This document shows positions 45,436 to 53,757 of a stretch of DNA of 64,000 nucleotides, piece after piece; the stretch's first letter is position 1, and every line of letters starts with the position of its first letter. This DNA is from Phycisphaerales bacterium (GTDB lineage: Bacteria; Planctomycetota; Phycisphaerae; Phycisphaerales; UBA1924), in the NCBI GenBank assembly GCA_020845755.1, contig JADLFE010000019.1, positions 62,001 to 126,000 on the forward strand, read 5' to 3'. The position numbers and the translations under genes are program-made. The notes under the pieces are model-generated. The model did no database searches. It had not been told where the DNA came from and saw only the letters and a list, made by a program, of their open reading frames with translations.

Positions 45436-46818
45436 CTACCGCTCGGTCTCCATCGATTGCTCGCGCCAGCGGATGACCTTGACGGTCGGCTTGGCGTTCT
45501 GGTACTCGACGGCGCCGAAATCGGCGAGAGCCTTGCCTGTCTTGCTGGGGTCGTATGGTCGGGCGTGTGCCAGGAAGTCGTAGGCATAGGCGCCGGTCGC
45601 TGGTCCGGCATTGATGGCGGGTGAGCCTGCAGCGGGCATGAAGTTCATATGCGTCACGTCCGTGAACGTCGGCACCTTGTCGGTGATGATGCCGGACGCG
45701 CTGGCGGCGGTGAAGTCCCAGTAGTTGAGCGCGGAGTGGTCCATGTGCCCGTTGATCGTGCCTCGCTGCGTGTAGATGTATGAGCCGTAATAGACGTCGG
45801 CGGCGAGGTTGTTGATGACATTGGTGACGGCGGTTGTTCCGTAGTCGTAGACGTACAGGCCGTACATGCTGGCTGCGGCGGTGTTGGAATTGACTTCGAG
45901 CGTAAATCGGGCGGATGAAGAGCCGGAGTAGACGTAGGCGTAGATGGGGAGATAGCAGTCGGAGACGATGTTATTGGTGATGTTGATGGTGGAGGTGATG
46001 GCGGCGTTGCTATAGGCCATGGCGATGATGCCGTAGGGATACCCCGCGCCACCGGAGGAGAATTTGAACCAGTCGAATGAACCCGTGGCCATGCCGTTTT
46101 TTCGATAGTTTGACCCGGGCATAGCGAGGAAGTTACCGCGGATGGTGATGTTGCCGCCGGTGGAGTTGTAGATGTAGGTGCAGTGTCCGGTTGTGAGATC
46201 GCGCTCGAAGTCGTTTTCGATGAGCGAGATCGAGGGGCAATCGGTGGCGTAGACGCCGTACCACGCGGGCGGGCGGATGACGCATCGCTCGAAGGTGAGG
46301 CGCGAGGAGCCGGTGAGGTAGAGGTTGTAGTTGGTGCCGCCGCGGAAGACGAGGTTGCGGAAGGACCAGTCGGTCCGCGACTGGACCTGCAGGGGCGTGT
46401 TGCCGGTGCCGGGGTTGATGATGACGTCTCCCGCGGCGTCGTTGGTGTACTTTCCGGTGGGGTCGCCGAAGATGACGTTGGGCTTGTTGGTCTGGCCGCT
46501 GCGAGTCCCACGGCCTGAGGTGATGAGCAGGCCCTCGACGTAGGTCCCGGGGCCGACATAGATAACGTGGTCTCCTCCGGCGTCATTGATGGAGTCGATC
46601 GCCTTCTGGATGGTCTTGAAGGCGGCGACGGGGGTGTCGCCCGTGTTGCTGTCGTTACCGGACTTTCGGACGTACCAGGCCTTGCGGGCCGTGGGGTCGG
46701 AGGTGCTCGATGCGGGACGGACGGGGCGAGTTACACCGACCTGTGCGTTCGCGGGCGTGACGAGCGTGAGCGAGGCGAGCAGGGCGGCGTGGAACCATCG
46801 AGACAATCGAGCGGTCAT
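45436..46818 (-). CDS. Secreted right-handed beta-helix protein with RWRE tail
   Basis: A 460-residue exported protein with a signal peptide at residues 1-26 (AALLASLTLVTPANA). The start of the body (WYVRKSGNDSNTGDTPVAAF ... TIQKAIDSINDAGG) is that of pectate-lyase/DUF1565-type parallel beta-helices, and the middle is rich in Asn, Thr and aromatic turns (GNITIRGNF, ITNNIVSDC). No catalytic residues of pectate lyases can be assigned. The last 18 residues (PTVKVIRWREQSMETER) are closely similar to the tail of the adjacent PA14 protein. The two genes are in the same direction, 71 bases apart, so they are probably co-expressed. The start at 46818 is set by the signal peptide. Confidence 0.8.
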   Translation of the reverse strand: MTARLSRWFHAALLASLTLVTPANAQVGVTRPVRPASSTSDPTARKAWYVRKSGNDSNTGDTPVAAFKTIQKAIDSINDAGGDHVIYVGPGTYVEGLLITSGRGTRSGQTNKPNVIFGDPTGKYTNDAAGDVIINPGTGNTPLQVQSRTDWSFRNLVFRGGTNYNLYLTGSSRLTFERCVIRPPAWYGVYATDCPSISLIENDFERDLTTGHCTYIYNSTGGNITIRGNFLAMPGSNYRKNGMATGSFDWFKFSSGGAGYPYGIIAMAYSNAAITSTINITNNIVSDCYLPIYAYVYSGSSSARFTLEVNSNTAAASMYGLYVYDYGTTAVTNVINNLAADVYYGSYIYTQRGTINGHMDHSALNYWDFTAASASGIITDKVPTFTDVTHMNFMPAAGSPAINAGPATGAYAYDFLAHARPYDPSKTGKALADFGAVEYQNAKPTVKVIRWREQSMETER

Positions 46819-46888
46819 GATCAGACTCCGGACAGCGAGGTGGTCAACCAAAGGGGATATCGGCACAGGAACAGCCCGGCAGCGGGTT

Positions 46889-49800
46889 TCATTCGTCTTG
46901 CTCGAGGGAACGCTCTCGCCATCGAACGACTCGGACGGCCTTTCCGTTGCTGCCGAACGCGGTGGCGGGGACGACTTCTTCGTAAGGGGCGGATGGTGCT
47001 TGCCATGTCAGCACGAGCCCCTGGGAGTAGTAGATCTCCATGTACCGGACTTCGACGCGGTGCTTGCCGGCGGTGAGTTCGACCGAGCCGGGGGTGAAGC
47101 GGAAGGAGTGGTTGGCGTCGTCGTTGATGACTGGAATGCCGTCGATGACGAGGCGAGCGCCCGCGTCGCTCCCGAGTTTGAAGATCCAGGTGCCGGTCTC
47201 GGGGATGTTGATGATGCCGGAGAACTTGGCGGCAAAGTAGTTGGTGGGGCCGCTGGTGTAGAAGGCGTTGTTGGTGAGTCGCCAGGCGATGTTGTCAACC
47301 TGGTTGGTCGTGGCGGAGGGGGCGGCCCAGTTGACGCCGTCGAGGAACGAGGTGTTGTGGTTGACCCAGGTGGCGGCGAGCCCGCCGCGTCCGGCGGCGT
47401 TCCCGCCGGGTGATTCGAGCGGGAGTGAGGTGAAGGCCGACGATGGGATGACTTCTTCGTAGGGCGAGCCCGGCGCTTGCCAGGTGACGAAGAGACCCTG
47501 GGAGTAGTAGATTTCGAGATAGCGCACCTCGAAGCGGTGCTTGCCGGCGGTCAGGATCTTCTGGCCCGAGATGAAGCGGAACGAGTGATTGGCATCGTCA
47601 TTGACGACGAGTTCGCCATCGATGAGGAGGCGAGCGCCGGCATCACTTCCGAGTTTGAAGATCCACTGGCCTGTGGTCGGGATGTCGATCTCGCCGACGA
47701 ACCGGGCGGCGAAATAATCAGTCGGCCCGCCGGTGGAGAAGGCGTTGTTGGTGATGCGCCAGTTGATTTTGGGGACGGTGCTCGTGGTGTCATAGGCGAG
47801 CCAGTCGACCTCGCCGAGCCTGGTTGCGTGGCTTGTGCCGCTGGACCAGTAGGCGCGCAGTGATCCGCCGCCGACATCCGCGGGCGGTTCGTCGGGATCT
47901 GGGAGGAAGGCGCTGGCGGGGACGACTTCCTCCGCGGTACCGGGGCCTTGCCATGTCAGCACGAGCCCCTGGGAGTAGTAGATTTCAAGGTACCTGATCT
48001 CGATGCGGACCTCGCCGGCGGGGAGCGTGATTGCGCCGCTGGTGAAGCGGAAGGAGTGGTTGGCGTCGTCGTTGACGACGAGTTGATCGTTGATGAAGAG
48101 GCGTGCGCCGGCGTCGCTCCCGATCTTGAAGGTCCATCCACCCGCGGCCGGGATCTTGATCTTGCCGACGAGCCGGAGCGCGAAGTAATCGGTCGGGCCG
48201 CCGGAGTAGAACGCGCTATTGGTGATGTTCCATGAGACCCTGGACTCGGTGGTGACGGTGTCGTAGGTGGACCAGTCGACCTCGCCGAGCTTGGTGGCGT
48301 GGCTTGTGCCGCTGGACCAGTACGCACGAAGCCCCTGGCCGTCGGCGCCTGGGACATAGGCGAGCGGGTCGAAGGCGCTGGCGGGGATGACTTCTTCGTA
48401 GGGCGCGCCGGGCGCCTGCCACGTGCAGATCAGGCCCTGCGAGTAGTAGATATCGAGGTATCGCACTTCGAACGTGTGGACGCCGGCGGCCAGCGCGACG
48501 GTGCCCTGCGTGAACCGGAACGAGTGGTTGGCGTCGTCGTTGACGACGGTCGATCCGTCAATGATGAGACGAGCGCCGGCGTCGCTCCCCAGTTTGAAGG
48601 TCCACGTGCCGGTGGAGGGGATGGTGATCTCACCCATGAGGCGGACGGCGAAGTAATCGGTCGGCCCGCCGGAATAGAACGCGCTGTTGGTGATGGGCCA
48701 GGAGACCTTGGCGACCGTGGTCGCGGTGTCGTACTTGGTCCAGTCGACCTGGCCGAGGGTTGTGGCATGTGAGACAGCGTTGGACCAGTAGGCGTTCAGG
48801 CCGTTGCCGGTGTCGCCCGGCGGTTCGACGGTGGCGGGCGTGAACGCCGAGGAGGGTATGACCTCTTCATAGGACGCGCTGGGCGCTTTCCATGTGCAGA
48901 CGAGGCCCTGCGAGTAGTAGATTTCGAGGTAGCGCACCTCGAACGTGTGCGTGCCCGCCGAGAGGGAGATCGTGCCCGACTGGAAGCGGAACGAGTGATT
49001 GGCGTCATCGTTGATGACGAGTCGGCCATCGATGAAGAGGCGAGCGCCGGCGTCGCTTCCCAACTTGAACGTCCATGAGCCAGCCTCGGGGATCTCGATG
49101 TTGGCCTTGAGTTTCAGGGCGAAGTAGTCGGTCGGGCCGCCTGCGTAGAAGGCGGTGTTGGTGATGGGCCAGGAGACACTTGTCTCCACCGTCGTCGTGT
49201 CGTAGGTCGTCCAATCGACCTCGCCGAGTTTTGTCGCGTGGGACACGGCATTGGACCAGTAGGCGCGCAGGCCGTGCCCGGGGTCGGTGACGCCGGCCTC
49301 GGCGGGATCATGGCGGAAGGCGCTGGCGGGGATGGTGGTCGCGGAGTTGATGCCCGGGCCGGACCAGTCAAGCACGAGCCCTTGCGCGTAATAGATCTCG
49401 AGGTAACGGACTTCGATGGTGTGGCGGCCGGCGGTGAGCGTGATAGAGCCCGCCTGGCGGCGGAAGGCATGATTTGCGTCGTCGTTGACGACGAGGTGTC
49501 CGTCGATGAAGAGGCGTGCGCCGGCGTCGCTGGAGACGCCGAAGGTCCACGTGCCGTCGGCGGGGATGTCGATCCTTCCGATGAGTTGGAGCGCGAAGTA
49601 ATCGGTGGGCCCGCCGGAATAGAACTCTGCGTTGGTGTTGGGCCAGTTGACCTGTGTCTCGACGGTGACGTTGGTGTACTTGGACCAATCGACCTGTCCG
49701 AGGTTGGTCGCGTGCGACACGCCGGCGGACCAGAAGGCCAGCAGCCCTGGCTGCGTCGTGTCCTCGGCGGGCGTGGCGACGGGCTGCGCCGGCGCTCTCC

Positions 49801-49948
49801 GCGGCGGGGCGAGCATGACCACCAGGGTCGCGATGAGGAACAGAAGCCAGCGTCGAGCGGCGTGGCGCGGCATGCCGGCGGAGGGCCGGCGCGGCATGAC
49901 ATCCGGCGAGTGCGCCGAAGTAGTAAGGCTTGATCTGGTGTGATCCAT
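46889..49948 (-). CDS. Secreted protein with six PA14-type repeats and RWRE tail
   Basis: A 1019-residue exported protein with signal-type segment WLLFLIATLVVMLAPP near residue 35. Six tandem repeats of about 150 residues run to the end. Each has a G-L-x-A-x-W start, then a GGPTDYFA-type strand, a SDAGARLFIDG core (PA14 domain), VVNDDANHSFRF and EVRYLEIYYSQGLV. PA14 domains bind glycans and are common in adhesins and glycosidases. The repeats differ mainly in loops, suggesting successive duplication. The chain ends VRVVRWRERSLEQDE, like the next gene's end. Several Met codons precede the signal segment (49948, 49897, 49873); the first is given. Confidence 0.82.
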   Translation of the reverse strand: MDHTRSSLTTSAHSPDVMPRRPSAGMPRHAARRWLLFLIATLVVMLAPPRRAPAQPVATPAEDTTQPGLLAFWSAGVSHATNLGQVDWSKYTNVTVETQVNWPNTNAEFYSGGPTDYFALQLIGRIDIPADGTWTFGVSSDAGARLFIDGHLVVNDDANHAFRRQAGSITLTAGRHTIEVRYLEIYYAQGLVLDWSGPGINSATTIPASAFRHDPAEAGVTDPGHGLRAYWSNAVSHATKLGEVDWTTYDTTTVETSVSWPITNTAFYAGGPTDYFALKLKANIEIPEAGSWTFKLGSDAGARLFIDGRLVINDDANHSFRFQSGTISLSAGTHTFEVRYLEIYYSQGLVCTWKAPSASYEEVIPSSAFTPATVEPPGDTGNGLNAYWSNAVSHATTLGQVDWTKYDTATTVAKVSWPITNSAFYSGGPTDYFAVRLMGEITIPSTGTWTFKLGSDAGARLIIDGSTVVNDDANHSFRFTQGTVALAAGVHTFEVRYLDIYYSQGLICTWQAPGAPYEEVIPASAFDPLAYVPGADGQGLRAYWSSGTSHATKLGEVDWSTYDTVTTESRVSWNITNSAFYSGGPTDYFALRLVGKIKIPAAGGWTFKIGSDAGARLFINDQLVVNDDANHSFRFTSGAITLPAGEVRIEIRYLEIYYSQGLVLTWQGPGTAEEVVPASAFLPDPDEPPADVGGGSLRAYWSSGTSHATRLGEVDWLAYDTTSTVPKINWRITNNAFSTGGPTDYFAARFVGEIDIPTTGQWIFKLGSDAGARLLIDGELVVNDDANHSFRFISGQKILTAGKHRFEVRYLEIYYSQGLFVTWQAPGSPYEEVIPSSAFTSLPLESPGGNAAGRGGLAATWVNHNTSFLDGVNWAAPSATTNQVDNIAWRLTNNAFYTSGPTNYFAAKFSGIINIPETGTWIFKLGSDAGARLVIDGIPVINDDANHSFRFTPGSVELTAGKHRVEVRYMEIYYSQGLVLTWQAPSAPYEEVVPATAFGSNGKAVRVVRWRERSLEQDE
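47005..49800 (-). repeat. Six in-frame repeats of about 430-460 bp
   Basis: DNA-level reflection of the six PA14 units. Runs such as the GACGCCGGCGC-type core recur at about 450-bp intervals. Conservation is strongest in the SDAGARL/NDDANHSF segments. Confidence 0.6.
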
Positions 49949-50078
49949 GTCTTCCAACTCCGGTGCGATGGCGCGGCATGGGCGCACCGCGCGCGCTTCC
50001 GCACCGTGGATATCGGCACAAACGCAGGCCTGAGAGAGGACGTCTCGCGCCCGATAACGCGGCGCGCTAAAGTCCACT

Positions 50079-51962
50079 GTGCCAACACCAAACGACCTCA
50101 TCGTGGGGATTGACCTTGGGACGACCAACAGCCTCGTGGCATGGTCGGACGGCGCGGGCGCGCGCGTGCTCGCCCCCACCGGCGAGGGGGAAATTGTTCC
50201 GAGCGTGGTGCGCTACAACGACGTGGGAGACGTGGTCGCCGTCGGAGATTCGGCCCGCGCGGGGGAGCCCGATCCCAAGCGCGTGATCTGGAGCGTGAAG
50301 CGGCTGATGGGACGTTCGCGTGCTGACGCCGCCACGGACGTCGCGTTTCTCCCGTACGACATCGTGGAGGGGCCGTTCCACACCGCGCGCGTCTCCATGC
50401 CGCGTGCCGACGGCGGGACGACGATCGTGACTCCTCAGGAAGTGAGCGCGGCGATCCTGCGCGAGTTGCGAGCGCGTGCCGAGCGCGTGCTGGGCGTGTC
50501 GGTCGAGCGTGCCGTCATCACTGTGCCGGCCTATTTCGACGACGCGCAGCGTCAGGCGACACGCGACGCGGGGCGGCTGGCGGGCCTCGACGTTATCCGC
50601 ATCGTTCCCGAGCCCACGGCGGCGGCGTTGGCGTACGGCCTTGGCCTCGAGCGAGAGAGCCAGCGCAACAAGCCGTCCGAGCAGATCATCGCGGTGTATG
50701 ACCTCGGCGGCGGCACGTTCGACGTTTCCATCCTCCGCATCACACGAACACCCGGCGCACCCGCCGTGTTCGACGTGCTTGCGACCAGCGGCGACACGCA
50801 CCTGGGCGGCGACGACGTCGACCGCATGATCGTGGAACACGCGACCCGCGGGATGACGCGTGAACTTTCGCCACTGGAGCGAGATCGCCTCACGCGCGAG
50901 GGTGAGCGTGTGAAGTGCAGGCTCTCCGGATGCGACGAGGCGGAGATGACGCTCGCGCTCTCGGAGGGTCTGCGACGATTGACGATCACGCGCGCCGAAC
51001 TCGAGACGATGATCGCCCCATGGGTGGAACGGACGATCGTGTGCTGTCGGCGCGCGCTCGAGGACGCCTCGCGCAAGGCGGGGACGGATATCTCAAAGAC
51101 ACTCGACGCCGTGATCATGGTGGGTGGTTCGACGCGCGTGCCGCTGGTGCGCCGGCGTGTCGGCGAGGCGCTTGGCTTGGAGCCGTACACGGCGCTCGAT
51201 CCCGACCAGGTCGTGGCGCTCGGCGCGGCGGTGCAGGCGTCGGTGCTGGCGGGGAAGAGCAAGGATTCGCTCCTCCTCGACGTGATACCGCTGTCGCTGG
51301 GCATCGAGACGGCCGGGGGCGCGGTCGCGAAACTGGTGATGCGGAATTCGACCGTACCCACGCGCGCGAGGGAGATGTTCTCGACAAGTATCGACGGGCA
51401 GACCTCGATCAAACTGCAGGTGCTGCAGGGCGAGCGCGAGATGGCCGCGGACTGCCGGAGCCTCGGCGTGTTCCACCTGCGCGGCATCCCGCCGATGCCC
51501 GCGGGGATCCCGCAGTTGGAGGTCGAGTTCCTCGTCGATTCCAACGGCGTGCTCAACGTGAGCGCTCACGAGCGCCGCTCGGGCAAACGGGCCGCCCTGC
51601 AGATCGTGCCCAACCACGGCCTGTCGCGCGAGGAAGTTGCACGCATCGAGCGTGAATCCATCGAACACGCGCGCGAGGACATGGCGCGCCACCACGTCGT
51701 GGACCTCATCACCAATTGCCGGCTCGACCTGAAGTGGATCGGCGAGCGGTTCGCACGATTCGGCGCCAAGCTCGATGAGTCCGATCGCTCGGCCCTGGAA
51801 TCACGCATCAACACGCTGCGCGACTTCGTCGATCGCGCCAACGCCGATTGGAAGAGTGTCAACCCCGCCGAGTTCCAGCACGCCAAGGAAGACCTCGACC
51901 GCGCCAGTATCCGCCTGCAGGAAATCGGCATCACGGAATCGCTCAGGAGCGAGATCACCTGA
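50079..51962 (+). CDS. hscA: HscA/DnaK-family Hsp70 chaperone
   Basis: A 627-residue Hsp70. The ATPase domain begins [18 protein letters not shown], has the SVKRLMGRS segment characteristic of HscA, then [30 protein letters not shown] and [15 protein letters not shown], with [12 protein letters not shown] later. The substrate-binding domain contains [14 protein letters not shown] and [11 protein letters not shown]. HscA proteins promote Fe-S cluster transfer from IscU, but no iscU, hscB or ferredoxin gene lies nearby, so a general or specialised DnaK-like role is possible. It starts at GTG 50079 and reads away from the PA14 gene (starts at 49948 and 50079, 130 bases apart). Confidence 0.85.
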   Translation: MPTPNDLIVGIDLGTTNSLVAWSDGAGARVLAPTGEGEIVPSVVRYNDVGDVVAVGDSARAGEPDPKRVIWSVKRLMGRSRADAATDVAFLPYDIVEGPFHTARVSMPRADGGTTIVTPQEVSAAILRELRARAERVLGVSVERAVITVPAYFDDAQRQATRDAGRLAGLDVIRIVPEPTAAALAYGLGLERESQRNKPSEQIIAVYDLGGGTFDVSILRITRTPGAPAVFDVLATSGDTHLGGDDVDRMIVEHATRGMTRELSPLERDRLTREGERVKCRLSGCDEAEMTLALSEGLRRLTITRAELETMIAPWVERTIVCCRRALEDASRKAGTDISKTLDAVIMVGGSTRVPLVRRRVGEALGLEPYTALDPDQVVALGAAVQASVLAGKSKDSLLLDVIPLSLGIETAGGAVAKLVMRNSTVPTRAREMFSTSIDGQTSIKLQVLQGEREMAADCRSLGVFHLRGIPPMPAGIPQLEVEFLVDSNGVLNVSAHERRSGKRAALQIVPNHGLSREEVARIERESIEHAREDMARHHVVDLITNCRLDLKWIGERFARFGAKLDESDRSALESRINTLRDFVDRANADWKSVNPAEFQHAKEDLDRASIRLQEIGITESLRSEIT

Positions 51963-52055
51963 GGCGGGCGTGCGGGCGCGGCGCGAGGGAAGCCCGACAT
52001 GAACTCCGTCTTGCGGCGAATCCATGCTGCGGGGCGCCTTGACGTGCCGCCGGAT

Positions 52056-52673
52056 CTACTTCTTCACCCACGCAAGGTCCGCGAGTTGATCGATCAGTCT
52101 CGCCGCCGCATCGGATTCCGCGCTCCCGGCGGCCAGCGGCACCACCACGCCGCGACGCAGCCCACCCGCGCTGATCCACACCAGTGCGCTGCGGCGCTGC
52201 ACCTCGGGCGGCAGGGTCTCGACTTGCGGCGAGGAAGCAGATTTCGATCCCGCGGGTGGGTCGTTCATCCACGAATCCGCGCGAACGCTCGCCCACAGCG
52301 ATTCGATCTGGGCGCGAGAGAGGGTTCGGATCGGCGGCGGGTACGCGTCGACGCGGGCGCCGGGTCGAACCGCCGCGCGAAACGTGCCGCCCGGCTCGAC
52401 GATGTAGCGGGCCGGGCGCTGCCAGCGCGCGAGCGTCGAAGGATCGCGGGTGGGATCGGGCGTCGCGACCGTGACGCTGAGAGCAAAGTCGGGCGGCGAC
52501 TGCTCGGGGAGCGTGACTTGTGAATGCGGGGTTGCTCCCTGCTCTGTGCTTTTCGACGCCGCTGCCTCGCCCGTGTGCGACGCGCAGCCTGAAATGGCCA
52601 GCGCTCCGAGCACGAGCGGGGTGAAGGATCGGCACAGCGTGAGGCGGGCTCGAACGTGCATGCGGTCGCTCAT
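52056..52673 (-). CDS. Hypothetical lipoprotein
   Basis: A 205-residue lipoprotein of unknown function. The lipobox ALAISGC lies near residue 30, followed by a Ser/Thr/Glu-rich linker (ASHTGEAAASKSTEQGATPH). The rest is a compact mixed domain (ALSVTVATPDPTRDPSTLA, PARYIVEPGGTFRAAVRPG, LWASVRADSWMNDPPAG). Possible starts are 52673 or an ATG four codons later. It reads towards the end of hscA, and is divergent from comB, with 131 bases between starts. Confidence 0.7.
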   Translation of the reverse strand: MSDRMHVRARLTLCRSFTPLVLGALAISGCASHTGEAAASKSTEQGATPHSQVTLPEQSPPDFALSVTVATPDPTRDPSTLARWQRPARYIVEPGGTFRAAVRPGARVDAYPPPIRTLSRAQIESLWASVRADSWMNDPPAGSKSASSPQVETLPPEVQRRSALVWISAGGLRRGVVVPLAAGSAESDAAARLIDQLADLAWVKK

Positions 52674-52804
52674 GCCGCCAGTGTATCGCAGGACGGCGGG
52701 CGGATGGCGCGTCCCGGCTCGGGATCGCATGCGGTGGCGCGTGAGGCAACCGCTCCGCCCCCAGAGCCCGGGACCTGACGCACCGCCTCCCGCTACGCTT
52801 GGCC

Positions 52805-53539
52805 ATGACCCGGTCCGCGCCGATTTCGGTATCGCTGACCCACGCAGCGTATAAGCGTGATGCTGCGTGCAGCGCTGTTGTGATCGATCAGTTGCGTGCG
52901 GGGACGACGATCACGATGGCACTGGCGTTCGGCGCTCGGCGTGTGATTCCCGTGCCGACGGTGGACGAGGCGCTGGCGCGGCGCGACGCGCTGCGTCGGG
53001 AGAATCCGTCGCGCCGGGTGCTTCTGGGCGGCGAGCGTGGCGGCGTGCTTATTCCCGGGTTTGACCTTGGCAATTCACCGGGGGAATACACGCCGGAGCG
53101 CGTCGAGGGCGCCGACATCGTGTTCACTACAACCAACGGGACGGCGGCGCTGCACGCGGCGGAGCACTCGGCGCTGGTCGTCGTGGCGTGCCTGGCGAAT
53201 CTGTCGGCGGCTGCGGCGGTGGTTGAGCGCGAGCCTCGCGCGATTTCGATCATCTGCGCGGGGACGCACGGGATGGTGGGATTGGACGATGCGCTGGTGG
53301 CGGGCGCGATGGTGCGGTGCCTGCCCGATCGGCCGCTCTCGGAGGATGACACCGCTCGCCTGTGCCTGACGTGGTGGGACGACGCGGCGGAGGACATCCG
53401 GAGCGCGTTGGCGTCGTCGCTGGGCGGGCGGGGGCTGATCGCGCTGAAGCAGCACGAGGACCTGGATTTCTGCGCGCGGGTGGATATCACGACGGTCGTG
53501 CCTCGGCTGATGTCGGACGGGACGCTGTTGCCGTCGTAG
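52805..53539 (+). CDS. comB: 2-phosphosulfolactate phosphatase (ComB family)
   Basis: A 244-residue phosphatase of the ComB family, which removes phosphate from 2-phosphosulfolactate in the coenzyme M pathway. Conserved blocks are DQLRAGTTITMALAFGARRV, LLGGERGGVLIPGFDLGNSP and VFTTTNGTAALHAA. In bacteria the genes for the other steps are often missing, so the physiological substrate is uncertain, and here no comA or comC is nearby. A TTG is in frame two codons upstream; the ATG at 52805 is preferred. About 220 bases of gene-free sequence follow before the next start. Confidence 0.9.
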   Translation: MTRSAPISVSLTHAAYKRDAACSAVVIDQLRAGTTITMALAFGARRVIPVPTVDEALARRDALRRENPSRRVLLGGERGGVLIPGFDLGNSPGEYTPERVEGADIVFTTTNGTAALHAAEHSALVVVACLANLSAAAAVVEREPRAISIICAGTHGMVGLDDALVAGAMVRCLPDRPLSEDDTARLCLTWWDDAAEDIRSALASSLGGRGLIALKQHEDLDFCARVDITTVVPRLMSDGTLLPS

Positions 53540-53757
53540 GGGATGGCAACTGATCCGCGGCGGTGACGGGACGGACCGGGTTTCTCCAGATTGTCGCGCG
53601 GGCGAATTCACCGAGAATTCACGCATTTATCGGGCGAGCAATGCGTGAGTTGAGTGGCACGGCGTGGATTTGGGTGTACGTTCTGTGCGGAGTGGAGCGC
53701 GCATATCGCGCGTGCGGTGTAGACCCTCCTGATCGATTCCATGCCGAGAGGCTCGCG

